A stretch of 64,000 bases of DNA from Unio delphinus (GCA_029339505.1 JAQISU010000182.1:3060001-3124000); one strand, 5' to 3'. Counted from the first letter of the stretch, positions 50,747 to 59,456 are shown. Notes: generated from the sequence alone by a model not told the origin. Numbers and translations: made by a program.

Positions 50747-51235
50747 ATGACCCAAGAATTCAGACTACACCCAGTGATTAAAAATTACGAAGCATCCAGT
50801 GATGGTACTGTCAGAAACTGTAGACTGAAGAACCCAATTGGGTGGGATAATGGTATGGGGTATTTGGTGTTTAATGTTGGAAGGAAGACATTTCGCAATC
50901 ATCGTTTCGTATTTGAATGTTTTAATGGATTGATCAAAGATGGTTTTGTTATTGATCACATTGATTCTAATCCAAGGAACAATTCTTTATCCAATCTGCA
51001 AGCTATCACACAGAGTGAGAATTCCAAACGAGGAAGGACTGACACTTGTTCAAAAGCGAGACCAGTGAAATCTTTGAATACAACAACTAACGAAGAGAAA
51101 ATATTTCAATCATTATATGAAGCCGGCAAGTATTTCAATATTTGTAGAACTTCAGTACGATTCGTTGCAGAGGGGATAACCAAAACGGCTATTTCAAAAA
51201 AGACGGGACAAAAAGTTCAATTTAGTTATGTCTAA
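50747..51235 (+). CDS. NUMOD4/HNH-type homing-like endonuclease
   Basis: 162 residues. The N-terminal EFRLHPVIKNYEASSDGTVR block is NUMOD4-like. The HNH core runs through NHRFVFECFNGLI, then IDHIDSNPRNNSLSNLQ (His-Asp and Asn-Asn of the finger). A C-terminal NUMOD1-like helix region follows (SLYEAGKYFNICRTSVR). Such enzymes cut DNA site-specifically and are mobile passengers of large DNA viruses and phages. A TATATAATG context precedes the start (TATA at 50741). It is intact and overlaps the next ORF by TAATG (stop 51233-51235, ATG 51235). Confidence 0.85.
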   Translation: MTQEFRLHPVIKNYEASSDGTVRNCRLKNPIGWDNGMGYLVFNVGRKTFRNHRFVFECFNGLIKDGFVIDHIDSNPRNNSLSNLQAITQSENSKRGRTDTCSKARPVKSLNTTTNEEKIFQSLYEAGKYFNICRTSVRFVAEGITKTAISKKTGQKVQFSYV

Positions 51236-51627
51236 TGCGTCATAATTTCCAATTAGAGATATGTCATTCTTATAGAATAATGAATTCTGAAAACATGAAT
51301 AGCATCATAGTTGAAATAGCAAAATTGAAAAATCAGGATATCAAACTATCAGATGGGTTAAATCCTGATCAAATTGTGTCTGATTTTCAGGATATAGAAT
51401 ACGGGGTTAGCACTAACAAATATATGCTACCCAAGAAGTATGCACTCATCAAAAGAATTCAGAATTCTATTAAAGACTCTCTTTCATTTTCCAGTGACAT
51501 CAGTGTGTTCGTTCCGTTGTATACTATCGTAGAGGGAATACGAAAAGAATTGGGGTACGAATACGAATTGAAAAAAGAAGTCAACTCTAAAATTAGAAAC
51601 CTACGAGCATTAATTCAAGAAAATTGA
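51235..51627 (+). CDS. Hypothetical protein, 130 aa
   Basis: Unrecognised. It opens at ATG 51235 overlapping the endonuclease stop, but ATG 51282 (MNSENMNSIIVEIAKLKNQD) is a more natural start, giving 114 residues. Predicted soluble and helical with a C-terminal charged helix (YELKKEVNSKIRNLRAL). Sandwiched between the endonuclease and module B, same strand, so probably an element accessory gene. Confidence 0.55.
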   Translation: MRHNFQLEICHSYRIMNSENMNSIIVEIAKLKNQDIKLSDGLNPDQIVSDFQDIEYGVSTNKYMLPKKYALIKRIQNSIKDSLSFSSDISVFVPLYTIVEGIRKELGYEYELKKEVNSKIRNLRALIQEN

Positions 51628-51919
51628 TTACCCGACCATTGATTGCCTGACCATTTATCATTCCGACCCTCATTTTTTTTAGCTGACCCTCAAGGGGGAT
51701 GTCAAAAATCGATGGACGATGTGTCAGATTGATCAATGAAAAAGTGTGGAAACTGTCAGTATTATTTATTTTATATACAATTATGACACTTTCCACAAAC
51801 CTGATAGAAGCTGTTATAGGATGAAATAACACTTCTATGACCGTATCAAAAATCATCCGACATGTCAAAAAGTGGGGAAAAGTGTTTTACAATTGAAAAA
51901 TGGTTTGCGATTTCAAATA
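51628..51919. other. Intergenic gap before module B
   Basis: It contains repeated CCGACCA/CTGACC strings (51630-51690) of unknown meaning and presumably the promoter of module B. A minus-strand ORF here has no support. Confidence 0.4.
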
Positions 51920-52882
51920 ATGGTCAATGAAGCATTAACAACCCGATTGGCTCGTGAACGACTGGATGCAATTAAGAGATTTGTACCAATTCGTGACTCT
52001 GTAAGAAATAAACTGCAACAACGACAGAGTTTACAAACTGATTTTGCTCTGGGGTCTGAAGAGTTGTTTAAACCAGTAACCACAGCAACGAAAGGGGTAG
52101 AGCGTGCTTTACTGGGAGATGGTCCCGAGACGGGAAAATCTGTTATTGGTGAACTTGAAAAAATAGCAGCGAAAACTGAACAAACAAAACAAATAGAATC
52201 AAAGAGAACAGTAGATGATTTACGCATGAGATTTAACGAAGAAGGGTTAGCAGCAATTGATGAGACTGATTCAACAGAAATTCCTACGCTTGTTGTTACT
52301 TCTTATGAAAACAGAAAAAAAATGTTGAAACCAGAACATCATAAATATGTTAAGAATTTCACTCACTGGGCTGATATATTCTACAAAATCAAAACTGGAA
52401 AAAGTCAAAAAAAGACAGATAGTGCATCATACATCGAATATATCAGGATGGTGGATCACGTGTATAATCAATATGAAGAACTAAAACAACAACAAAAACC
52501 GCCAAAATTGCAAAGAAAGCGAGAGCAACCTGCAAAGAAAATATCTTTCTCTCCTAAAAAACAACAACTACCACCTGATGATGATGATGATGATGATGAT
52601 TATTTACAAGAAACGGGTTTAGAAAAACTAGATGAATCAGCTGGTTATAGCGGAAGTGGACTGCAAAATCCAAGGATTGGAAACACTTGTCCTGATAGTG
52701 TTATCAATGATATATCACGATTAGATGTTCTTGTAGGAGGGTTCCGAGCTGGAAATAACTCTCCAGAAATAATTAATGAAGCAGCTGATATCTGTAGACG
52801 GTTATTTGCCGGCGGTATCATGGATATCAAAACATATCGAGATTTCATTGACGAGTTAGCAAATGGGTATCATAGTGATTAA
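51920..52882 (+). CDS. Module B conserved virion protein, 320 aa
   Basis: The start at ATG 51920 (MVNEALTTRLARERL) is chosen because the module A copy starts at the same residue. An N-terminal basic/helical block is followed by a central helical region (FTHWADIFYKI ... YIEYIRMVDHVYNQYEEL), a Lys-rich stretch with eight consecutive Asp (52576-52600), then the conserved C-terminus CPDSVINDISRLDVLVGG, AGNNSPEIINEAADICRRLF and TYRDFIDEL. The family is unknown to me. Its fixed place ahead of the core protein and MCP in all modules argues for a structural or assembly role. Intact. Confidence 0.8.
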   Translation: MVNEALTTRLARERLDAIKRFVPIRDSVRNKLQQRQSLQTDFALGSEELFKPVTTATKGVERALLGDGPETGKSVIGELEKIAAKTEQTKQIESKRTVDDLRMRFNEEGLAAIDETDSTEIPTLVVTSYENRKKMLKPEHHKYVKNFTHWADIFYKIKTGKSQKKTDSASYIEYIRMVDHVYNQYEELKQQQKPPKLQRKREQPAKKISFSPKKQQLPPDDDDDDDDYLQETGLEKLDESAGYSGSGLQNPRIGNTCPDSVINDISRLDVLVGGFRAGNNSPEIINEAADICRRLFAGGIMDIKTYRDFIDELANGYHSD

Positions 52883-52884
52883 AT

Positions 52885-52906
52885 AACAATAGAAAACACT
52901 ATTGTT
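52885..52906. promoter_or_regulatory. Intergenic stem-loop, module B
   Basis: AACAATAG (52885-52892), 6-nt loop, CTATTGTT (52899-52906), directly after the stop at 52882. Confidence 0.55.
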
Positions 52907-52915
52907 TTTATAATA

Positions 52916-53348
52916 ATGATCATCCATTACAATCATGATAAACCAACCCCCGTCTATGTAGTTAATTCACGGTTTCCAGTTTATAGAGCATACTATGGAG
53001 ATGGCCTCGGCAACACCATTTTAGGATTCTTTTCAAGAATGGCCCCAAAAGTGATGCCGTTAGCTAAACAGTTATCAATGAAAACCATTGATGTTATTCG
53101 TGATAAGGGTATTAGTACTGTTGGAGATCTTGCCGGGAAAGCGTTTTCAACTGCGAAGGATAAAATAACATCATTAGTGAGGCGAAAAAAAAAAACCGTT
53201 ACCGTCTACAGCAGAAATGCCTGCAAGTGTTAGTAAAATTATAAATAACGCAGTAGATGAAAAACTAGCGTCGATGGTAAATCAAGAGGACCAAAGCAAT
53301 ATTGCAAACATGATAGCAGGAAGTGGCTTTAAAAAACTACGACGATGA
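52916..53348 (+). pseudogene. Module B basic core protein, frameshift in an A11 run
   Basis: From ATG 52916 it matches the intact module C copy (63807): NHDKPTPVYVVNSRFPVYRA, YYGDGLGNT, a helix-rich middle and a basic VRRKKK block. At the A11 run 53185-53195 the frame shifts, closing at 53231-53233. The C-terminal part (PLPSTAEMPASVSKI, MIAGSGFKK) continues in the next frame to TGA 53346-53348. The frameshift lies in a homopolymer, so slippage or sequence error must be considered before calling it dead. Likely a DNA-associated core or minor capsid protein. Confidence 0.72.
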
Positions 53349-53353
53349 AAATG

Positions 53354-53373
53354 GAAAAATCGTTTACGATTTC
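53354..53373. promoter_or_regulatory. Intergenic stem-loop, module B core/MCP gap
   Basis: AAATCGT (53357-53363), TT, ACGATTT (53366-53372): a perfect 7-bp stem between the core stop and the MCP start at 53403. Confidence 0.55.
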
Positions 53374-53402
53374 ACTATTTAGACTCTGATAAACAGAATA
53401 AA

Positions 53403-54824
53403 ATGTTCAAAAAATCATCTGATCCAGCATTTGATATAGACGCCCCAGTTGGCAAGGATGATTCTGTACGCGATTATCAATATTACGCCTATCATGCCAT
53501 AAACTCAAATAGTCGAGCAAGAATTGATCTTCAAGTCCATGATACCAGTAAATACTTTTTACCCTGTGAAGCATTTATTGAAGTAGAAGGAGATATTGTA
53601 ACAGCTGCTGATACTACTGCTGTACCAGCACCGTATCCAGCTGGTACTCAAGTCGGTTTTGTCAATAATGGTATTATGGCGCTATTTGAGAGTGCTAGAT
53701 ATCTCATTGATGGAAAAGAAATTGAGTCCATAGATCGTGATGTTGATGTGGCCACAACAATAATCGGGTTAGCGAGATATTCTGATGATTATACAAGATC
53801 AGCAGGACCTTCTATGATGTTTGCAAAAGATGGTAAGAATACCGCTGGTGGAAATCCATTTGTTGTAAGACGACCCAAAAAACGTGATAATAATGATTCT
53901 GATATCGAGAATATGATTATAAACAACGATGCTAATTTCAATCTAGGAGCTGCAACACGAAACGCAATGTTGCAAGGAGAACGTAAATCATTTTCATGCG
54001 CGATTCCACTGCATCACATATTTGGATTCTGTAGAAACGTCAGAAAAGTTATCTACGGGGCGAAGCATACAGTATCGCTTGTACGAAAGGGTGATGATAA
54101 CGACGCAATTTGGAGGATTCCAGTAGATGTTGCAAATCCCAATGCTGATGCCGGTAGAGTCGATTTAACAAAAATATCATTGTGGATGCCAGTGTTGACT
54201 CCAGCAATCACCGCAGAAGGACGATTACTATCATTTATGGACCAAGGAGGAAAATCATTACTAAGTTGGCTAACCGTGAGTACAGATGTGAAGCAATCAA
54301 ATATCAACGGGTTATTCACTTGGAACCTAGCATCAAAACAAGGCGTTTCTGCGCCACGTCATATATTTATTGCGTTACAGGATAACGCACGAGTTGGCAA
54401 TCAAGAACGAAGCCATGTGATATTTGATCAATTAGGTGTGAAAGACGTCTCACTGAGAATAAACGGCCAGCAGGAACCATCCGAGGATATACAACTTAAT
54501 TACACAGAAAATCATATTGCACGAGTTTATCATCGTCTGTTGTCATTTATGGCACGCGATCAAAATGTGGATACTGGTTTGCAAATATCACAATATGATT
54601 TTAAAAATCTGTATCCGATCTATTACTTCTCACTGGAACATCTCGATTTGATGAGACAATCTGTTGTTGATATACACTTTAGAGCTAATGTGACTCGTCC
54701 TGTTGGTGCTGGTGCTATTGCTGATTATAGAGCTGTTGCTGTCATTCTCAGTGATAAATCAATGCTACTCGAAGGTGTTGGTGGAAGAATGAGAGTGGTA
54801 GATGCCCCAGTAGAAAATCTTTGA
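53403..54824 (+). CDS. Major capsid protein (double jelly-roll, hexon-like), module B
   Basis: 473 residues from ATG 53403, intact. Pattern features of Polinton/adintovirus MCPs are visible: FIEVEGDIV, then VGFVNNGIMALFESARYLID (jelly-roll 1), TTIIGLARYSDD, then PLHHIFGFCRNVRKVIYGAK (the conserved inter-domain segment), RKGDDNDAIWR, ISLWMPVLTP and FTWNLASKQG. It forms the trimeric capsomers of the icosahedral shell. The family is usually somewhat longer (about 500-650), so this is a compact form. Modules A and C carry broken orthologues. An oligo-T/CGATTTTT tract after the stop (54828-54844) separates it from the pX-like gene. The hexon assignment is by motif pattern, not by search. Confidence 0.87.
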   Translation: MFKKSSDPAFDIDAPVGKDDSVRDYQYYAYHAINSNSRARIDLQVHDTSKYFLPCEAFIEVEGDIVTAADTTAVPAPYPAGTQVGFVNNGIMALFESARYLIDGKEIESIDRDVDVATTIIGLARYSDDYTRSAGPSMMFAKDGKNTAGGNPFVVRRPKKRDNNDSDIENMIINNDANFNLGAATRNAMLQGERKSFSCAIPLHHIFGFCRNVRKVIYGAKHTVSLVRKGDDNDAIWRIPVDVANPNADAGRVDLTKISLWMPVLTPAITAEGRLLSFMDQGGKSLLSWLTVSTDVKQSNINGLFTWNLASKQGVSAPRHIFIALQDNARVGNQERSHVIFDQLGVKDVSLRINGQQEPSEDIQLNYTENHIARVYHRLLSFMARDQNVDTGLQISQYDFKNLYPIYYFSLEHLDLMRQSVVDIHFRANVTRPVGAGAIADYRAVAVILSDKSMLLEGVGGRMRVVDAPVENL

Positions 54825-54873
54825 ACGATTTTTCTCGATTTTTCATTGAATTAGAATCAATCAATTATATATA

Positions 54874-55413
54874 ATGTCATATAGTGTTATTAGTGTTACG
54901 TTAACTCCTGGTCAAATCAAAAAATTGCAATCAGAATCGGCTAAAAAATGTGGAACCACAATCACGTTGAAACCCAACCAAATGACTGGTGGTGAAAATA
55001 AATTATCGCTGACAACTCGTCAGGTGAAACATTTCAATGATGCTTTCAAGGATAAAAAAGGGGTTCAGATTACTCTCTCTGCGGCTGCTATCAAAAATAT
55101 GATTAAAACAGGCGGTATATTTCCATTGTTAGCTGCAATACCAGCATTGATTGCAGCAGCAGCCCCAGCGGTGGCTAAAGCAGCGGCGTTAGGAGCCGCT
55201 GGTACTGCAGCAGGAATGGCGTTGAAAAAGGCAGCTGGACAAGGATATAAAAAAAAGAGACGATCCGTTCAAGGATTGGGTCTAAGACTACCAGGAACCC
55301 CGTATTCGTGGTACAGCGGAAAGGGTCTAAGACTACCAGGGACCCCGTATTCATGGTACAGCGGGAGATCCGTTCACGGATCAGGCCTGAGACTACCAGG
55401 AACGGTTTATTAA
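54874..55413 (+). CDS. pX-like hydrophobic core/minor virion protein, module B
   Basis: 179 residues from ATG 54874, preceded by TATATA. An N-terminal LTPGQIKKLQ block is followed by a helix (KLSLTTRQVKHFNDAFKD), ITLSAAAIKN and a long hydrophobic Ala-rich segment (TGGIFPLLAAIPALIAAAAP continuing to GTAAGMAL), then a basic KKKRR and a tail of 15-residue repeats containing GLRLPGTPYSWYSG. The GGxxPLL-hydrophobic-basic pattern resembles adenovirus pX/pVI-type minor proteins, which condense DNA or disrupt membranes and are matured by the viral protease. The tail repeats are also open in the protease frame (55308-55440). Confidence 0.72.
   Translation: MSYSVISVTLTPGQIKKLQSESAKKCGTTITLKPNQMTGGENKLSLTTRQVKHFNDAFKDKKGVQITLSAAAIKNMIKTGGIFPLLAAIPALIAAAAPAVAKAAALGAAGTAAGMALKKAAGQGYKKKRRSVQGLGLRLPGTPYSWYSGKGLRLPGTPYSWYSGRSVHGSGLRLPGTVY
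55282..55400 (+). repeat. 45-bp tandem repeat (two copies plus partial), module B
   Basis: The unit starts GGTCTAAGACTACCAGGAAC. It is translated as GLRLPGTPYSWYSGK in the pX frame and as GSKTTRDPVFMVQRK in the overlapping frame that opens into the protease. Module C has four copies, module A one. Confidence 0.88.
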
Positions 55414-55440
55414 TTCAGAAATCTTCAATTTCCGAACCTA

Positions 55441-55886
55441 TGGTTCCCATGTCCAATTTTGATTTAATGGATGCGGCTAAAAAACTAGTGATTAAACATT
55501 TCAGAGGTGTTTTTATGAAAGATCAATTACCACATCAACCAATCAAAACTGAAACAGGTATTATTAATCTCGATAACAGCACCGGACCTGGAACTCACTG
55601 GGTTGCATACGCTATTGATCCACGTGGGATTGTCTATTTTGATTCATATGGATTAGCCCCACCAAAAGAGTTTATGCGGTATATAAAAACCCTTCCAATG
55701 AAGACTTGGTATTCTACGCTACCTACACAACAAATCAATGACCCACCAATATGCGGCAGTGAAGTATTAAATGTCCTTAACGCTATTTCTAACTCCTTGG
55801 GTAACCCAAGGGGAAAACCACCTCATATTGTCGTAAATGACTACACCAGCAATCGCTTTTTAGAGAGAGAAAGAGTTTTACAATAA
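55441..55886 (+). CDS. Adenain-like cysteine protease, module B
   Basis: About 147 residues from ATG 55441 (MVPMSNFDLMDAAKKLV). The frame stays open upstream to ATG 55308 through the 45-bp repeats, but those residues are not conserved in sequence type. Catalytic residues: His53 in GTHWVAYAID, Asp68 in VYFDSYG, Gln97/98 in LPTQQIND and Cys105 in PICGSEVLN, the Ulp1/adenain arrangement. It cleaves virion precursor proteins during maturation. It is shorter than adenovirus protease (about 200), as in other Polintons. It ends TAA 55884-55886, one base before the fibre-like gene start. Intact. Confidence 0.9.
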
Positions 55887-55887
55887 C

Positions 55888-56829
55888 ATGATTGATATTT
55901 GGGGGAGATCTTTGAAACCCAAACCCGATGGCACTGCAACCCTTGATTCTATCAAGGATATAACAAAAAAAATTAAAGATGAAATAGCTGAGACGTTGAA
56001 TTTAGAAAGTGTTGAACCCAATGAAATTGTTGTATTTCAAGATCGCCAGGGTAAATTGAAATCTAGTAATATTTCTCTGGATGATATTTTAGTTAAACAA
56101 CAAAACGCAATCGAGAACACCGTTGCGCTATTTTCCGATCAGGGTAAATTGAAAACCAGTAATATTTCTCTGGATGATATTTTAGTTAAAGAACAAAACG
56201 CAATCGAGAACACCGTTGCGTTATTGTCCGACCAGGGTAAACTCAAACCGGGTGTACTCGTTTCGACGATTACAGATCGATTAAAAATTCTCAACAATGA
56301 GTTAAACAATTCTGTGGTTGTACTAACAACACTTGAATCTAGAATTGAAGAACACATAAAACAGTTTACCGCATTTCGTAGAAATATCATTGATAAATTT
56401 ATTGGAACTACATTCGATAAAATTGAACTAAAACTCCCTGATATTAAAAAATCCATCGATGAGACGAAAAACTTCATCGAAGCCGTCAAAGGTGATTTTT
56501 CGAGGATGATAACAGTTATTGAAAAAACAAAAATTTCTCATGAGAAAACTAACAACATAGTATACACAGTCCAACACGGATCATTTGTGTGGACACCTGC
56601 AAGCAACAAATTAGACATCACTGCAACCGTTAAGGGTATTTATCGATTAACACTAGTGACAACGACTCAATTTAATATATCATCGTCGAGTTCATCCGGG
56701 GTCAATAATACGATTTCAACGATCATCGACAAGGGTATAATTGAAAAGTTCACTATAACAGCTACTGATAAACATTTGGCTAGAGCTCTGGTATCATGGT
56801 ATGTGGAATTCGTAGTGGATTTAAGTTGA
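55888..56829 (+). CDS. Fibre-like protein with repeat shaft and beta-rich head, module B
   Basis: 313 residues from ATG 55888. Order: short N-term (IDIWGRSLKPKPDGT), helical part, two full 31-residue repeats (GKLKSSNISLDDILVKQ then NAIENTVALFSDQ) and a closing half repeat GKLKPGVLVST, a long amphipathic helical region (about residues 120-215), then a Ser/Thr-rich beta domain (HGSFVWTPASN, GIYRLTLVTTTQFNISSS, TISTIIDKG, SWYVEFVVDLS). The module C copy has five full repeats and module A one. A tail-shaft-head layout with variable shaft length suggests an attachment fibre. The head has the look of a C1q/TNF-type sandwich, which is inference. Function not proven. Confidence 0.68.
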   Translation: MIDIWGRSLKPKPDGTATLDSIKDITKKIKDEIAETLNLESVEPNEIVVFQDRQGKLKSSNISLDDILVKQQNAIENTVALFSDQGKLKTSNISLDDILVKEQNAIENTVALLSDQGKLKPGVLVSTITDRLKILNNELNNSVVVLTTLESRIEEHIKQFTAFRRNIIDKFIGTTFDKIELKLPDIKKSIDETKNFIEAVKGDFSRMITVIEKTKISHEKTNNIVYTVQHGSFVWTPASNKLDITATVKGIYRLTLVTTTQFNISSSSSSGVNNTISTIIDKGIIEKFTITATDKHLARALVSWYVEFVVDLS

Positions 56830-56854
56830 AAATTGAAAGGATTTCACAATTGAA

Positions 56855-56866
56855 AACGCTAGCGTT
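56855..56866. promoter_or_regulatory. Intergenic palindrome AACGCTAGCGTT, module B
   Basis: A perfect 12-nt palindrome in the fibre/membrane gap (56830-56879). The same AACGCTAGCG core recurs in module C at 59471-59480 and 63355-63370. Confidence 0.55.
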
Positions 56867-56879
56867 GTTAAAATAAAAA

Positions 56880-57527
56880 ATGATTTCATCATCGCAATAT
56901 CGCTATGATCAGGTCAGAGAATATCAAACTAGACTCAAAACCCTGTCTGAGGAGTATGCAATGAAAATTAAAAAATATCGCAGGAGAATTACCGCAATTG
57001 ATGTTACTGTGTATTCAGTGAGTGGTGTAATCACCGGAGCCGGTAATATACTATCTTCAGTGACAATGATGGCCCCGATAGCTGTTCCAATTTGCATTTC
57101 TGCGGCAACAACAATCGCTGGAATTATTTCAATAATCACAAAAAAAATATCCTCATGCAGCCAACGGAAACTACAAGACTACATAATTCAATTTCATGTT
57201 GTGTCTACTGCATACTCGCAATTATCCTCATTGATATCGTCATCGCTCGATGATACAATTATATCAGAGAGAGAGTTTTCAGCGATGGTAGATATATATG
57301 ATTCTGCGATGTCAAAATTAGAAGTACAAAAACATGAGTATAATAACAATGACAACACCGATGGAATTACTTCAACAAATAGTGGAGAACACAAACCCAG
57401 TACAAACAAGCATGATCTCAATAACCTCAACGAATCCAGAATTCAGTGTGAATTTCCCCTCTCCGGTCCCAGTGAAGGAGATAGCGCTAGCAAAATTACG
57501 AGTATACCACAGTTGGCCAAATATTAG
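56880..57527 (+). CDS. Two-TM membrane protein, module B
   Basis: 215 residues from ATG 56880. A coiled, basic N-terminus (QVREYQTRLKTLSEEYAMK, KIKKYRRR) is followed by two hydrophobic segments (VTVYSVSGVITGAGNILSSV and PIAVPICISAATTIAGIISI), then a helical C-half (FHVVSTAYSQLSSLISSSLD) and an Asn/Ser-rich tail. Function not recognised. A membrane-active or internal-membrane virion protein is plausible. Its last 194 bp overlap the penton gene (57334) in another frame. The module C copy (59456-58827) preserves the same overlap. Confidence 0.72.
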   Translation: MISSSQYRYDQVREYQTRLKTLSEEYAMKIKKYRRRITAIDVTVYSVSGVITGAGNILSSVTMMAPIAVPICISAATTIAGIISIITKKISSCSQRKLQDYIIQFHVVSTAYSQLSSLISSSLDDTIISEREFSAMVDIYDSAMSKLEVQKHEYNNNDNTDGITSTNSGEHKPSTNKHDLNNLNESRIQCEFPLSGPSEGDSASKITSIPQLAKY

Positions 57528-58545
57528 GTCAAAATCATTTGGTGGTCAACAACCCAATAATTCACTGGTATTTGCAAATAAGAATAAACCCGACGGTACC
57601 CCAGACTGGAATGTTGTTTCCATACCAACCGGATCATATCAAATTGAACAAATCAATGATGAATTCGCGCGTAGAATAAAATCGATTACTGGAGTAGAGT
57701 CAAAAATAGCTATAACAGTTCATGTGCCGACACTATCATCTGCCATTGAAATAAGCACAGAAGGATACGTCGTAGATATCTATCAGAGTTCTATTAGAAC
57801 CGTACTAGGATGGCCTGAATTACCACCCGGTGGAAAAACCGTTAAATTACCAGAACCACAAAAAACTGATTATATCACCGACAGGACAAAATCTGATAAT
57901 CCAGTAAAGAGTTACAGAGATTATGACAAATTGAATTTTTTCACTGTAAAGATAGATAAGGGAGGGGAAAAATACTACATAACTCGACAGGATAAAATCA
58001 CTGAAAACTTCACAGCGTTCAATAACGATATTTCGTTGTTGTTAATATCCCTTAAATCCGGCTCTCTCACCCGAGATGAATTTATCAGCGTCATAGAAAC
58101 ATGTAACAGAATCCTCAGTGACATTTATATATTTCATTCACTAATTATACGAGAGGTAGCCCTTGCCAGACACCCTAACACGAAAATAGAATTTACGACA
58201 AAATATCATATAAGCGTAGAAAATATTTCCGAATTCAATCTACCAGGATATAATCTCTTAGAACTACAAAAATCTCTCAGTGATGCCATCGATGAAGGTT
58301 TCAAAAAAATCCATGATACGTGGAAAAAAACAACATCACCGGAAACAACTATCCTGACACACAATAATGACCCAGATGGTGGTGGCAGGCATATTGCTCC
58401 GTTCAACGTGAATATTTCATCGGTGATTGCGCTCAATTTAGTATGTGATGTGATCGAAGGAAGCTATCAAATAAATTTAGAACGATCAAATCAAGCTCAA
58501 ATCAAATCAAGGGTGGTAATTCAGGCCATCCTAGTACGGTTCTAA
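57334..58545 (+). CDS. Penton-like minor capsid protein, module B, C-terminus replaced at inversion junction
   Basis: The ORF from ATG 57334 gives 403 residues. True homology to module A ends at SNQAQ (58486-58500). The last residues (IKSRVVIQAILVRF) are read from the inverted module C sequence. The conserved N-terminus has TSMISITSTNPEFSVNF, ALAKLRVYHSWPNI, PDWNVVSIPTGSYQIEQIND and SSIRTVLGWPELPP. Size, last position in the module and pairing with an MCP fit a vertex (penton) or related minor capsid protein, but no fold is recognised. Roughly 50 natural C-terminal residues are missing compared with module A, so it may not assemble. Confidence 0.68.
   Translation: MSIITMTTPMELLQQIVENTNPVQTSMISITSTNPEFSVNFPSPVPVKEIALAKLRVYHSWPNIRSKSFGGQQPNNSLVFANKNKPDGTPDWNVVSIPTGSYQIEQINDEFARRIKSITGVESKIAITVHVPTLSSAIEISTEGYVVDIYQSSIRTVLGWPELPPGGKTVKLPEPQKTDYITDRTKSDNPVKSYRDYDKLNFFTVKIDKGGEKYYITRQDKITENFTAFNNDISLLLISLKSGSLTRDEFISVIETCNRILSDIYIFHSLIIREVALARHPNTKIEFTTKYHISVENISEFNLPGYNLLELQKSLSDAIDEGFKKIHDTWKKTTSPETTILTHNNDPDGGGRHIAPFNVNISSVIALNLVCDVIEGSYQINLERSNQAQIKSRVVIQAILVRF
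58501..58511. other. Tail-to-tail junction of modules B and C with templated 10-bp repeat
   Basis: TCAAATCAAG occurs at 58486-58495 in B and again at 58502-58511 exactly at the join. Module C sequence then begins in inverse orientation at a point about 240 residues short of its penton end. This looks like an end-joining or template-switch scar. Confidence 0.7.
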
Positions 58546-59005
58546 TAGAACTCTGATAGATATCTACGACGTATCCTTCTGTGCTTATTTCAATGGCAGA
58601 TGATAGTGTCGGCACATGAACTGTAATAGCTATTTTTGATTCTTTTCCAGTAATCGATTTTATTCTACGCGCGAATTCATCATTGATTTGTTCAATTTGA
58701 TATGATCCGGTTGGTATGGAAACAACGTTCCAGTCTGGGGTACCGTCGGGTTTATTCTTATTTGCAAATACCAGTGAATTATTGGGTTGTTGACCACCAA
58801 ATGATTTTGACCTAATATTTGGCCAACTATGGTATACTCGTAATTTTGCTAGCGCGATTTCCTTCACTGGGACCGGAGAGGGGAAATTCACACTGAATTC
58901 TGGATTCGTTGAGGTTATTGAGATCATGCTTGTTTGTACTGGGTTTGTGTTCTCCACTATTTGTTGAAGTAATTCCATCTGTGTTGTCATTGTTATTATA
59001 CTCAT
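58511..59005 (-). pseudogene. Module C penton-like protein, truncated to N-terminal 163 residues
   Basis: From ATG 59005 it is nearly identical to module B through WPELPP, then cut off by the junction (stop at 58502-58504 after two junk codons). The 5' region overlaps the membrane gene as in B. Confidence 0.85.
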
Positions 59006-59456
59006 GTTGTATTTCTAATTTTGACATCGCAGAATCATATATATCTACCATCGCTGAAAACTCACTCTCTGATATAATTGTATCATCGAGCGATGACGAT
59101 ATCAATGAGGATAATTGCGAGTATGCAGTGGACACAACATGAAAATGAATTATGTAGTCTTGTAGTTTCCGTTGGCTGCATGAGGATATTTTTTTTGTGA
59201 TTATTGAAATTATTCCAGCGATTGTTGTTGCCGCAGAAATGCAAATTGGAACAGCTATCGGAGCCATCATTGTCACTGAAGACAGTATAATACCAGCTCC
59301 GGTGATTACACCACTCACAGCGTACACAGTAACATCAATTGCGGTAATTCTCCTGCGATATTTTTTAATTTTCAATTCATACTCCTCAGACAAGGTTTTA
59401 AGTCTAGTTTTATACTCTCTGACCTGATGATAGCGATATTGCGATGATGAAATCAT
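58827..59456 (-). CDS. Two-TM membrane protein, module C
   Basis: 209 residues from ATG 59456, intact and near identical to the B copy (differences such as YHQ for YDQ and YAVSG for YSVSG). Same two hydrophobic segments and same out-of-frame overlap with the penton start. The high similarity contrasts with the diverged MCP further out on the arm. Confidence 0.72.
   Translation of the reverse strand: MISSSQYRYHQVREYKTRLKTLSEEYELKIKKYRRRITAIDVTVYAVSGVITGAGIILSSVTMMAPIAVPICISAATTIAGIISIITKKISSCSQRKLQDYIIHFHVVSTAYSQLSSLISSSLDDTIISESEFSAMVDIYDSAMSKLEIQHEYNNNDNTDGITSTNSGEHKPSTNKHDLNNLNESRIQCEFPLSGPSEGNRASKITSIP

Larger units (their letters stand above)
51920..57828 (+). repeat. Large inverted repeat, left arm (module B)
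   Basis: Gene for gene this arm is repeated in inverse at 58511-64000. The loop 57829-58501 is unique to B. The arms have diverged unevenly: the membrane gene and penton start are near identical, the MCP N-terminus clearly different. Confidence 0.85.

Noticed and set aside
51593..51868. Minus-strand ORF of 91 residues in the gap before module B
   Set aside because: It overlaps the end of the neighbouring gene, has no conserved counterpart in module A or C, and reads through repeated CCGACC strings.
54053..54319. Antisense ORFs opposite the capsid, fibre and polymerase genes (e.g. 39922-40341, 48422-48742, 50228-50677, 51913-52227, 56139-56489)
   Set aside because: Mirror frames of real genes. 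They contain no recognisable domain, and several are hydrophobic only because of codon complementarity.
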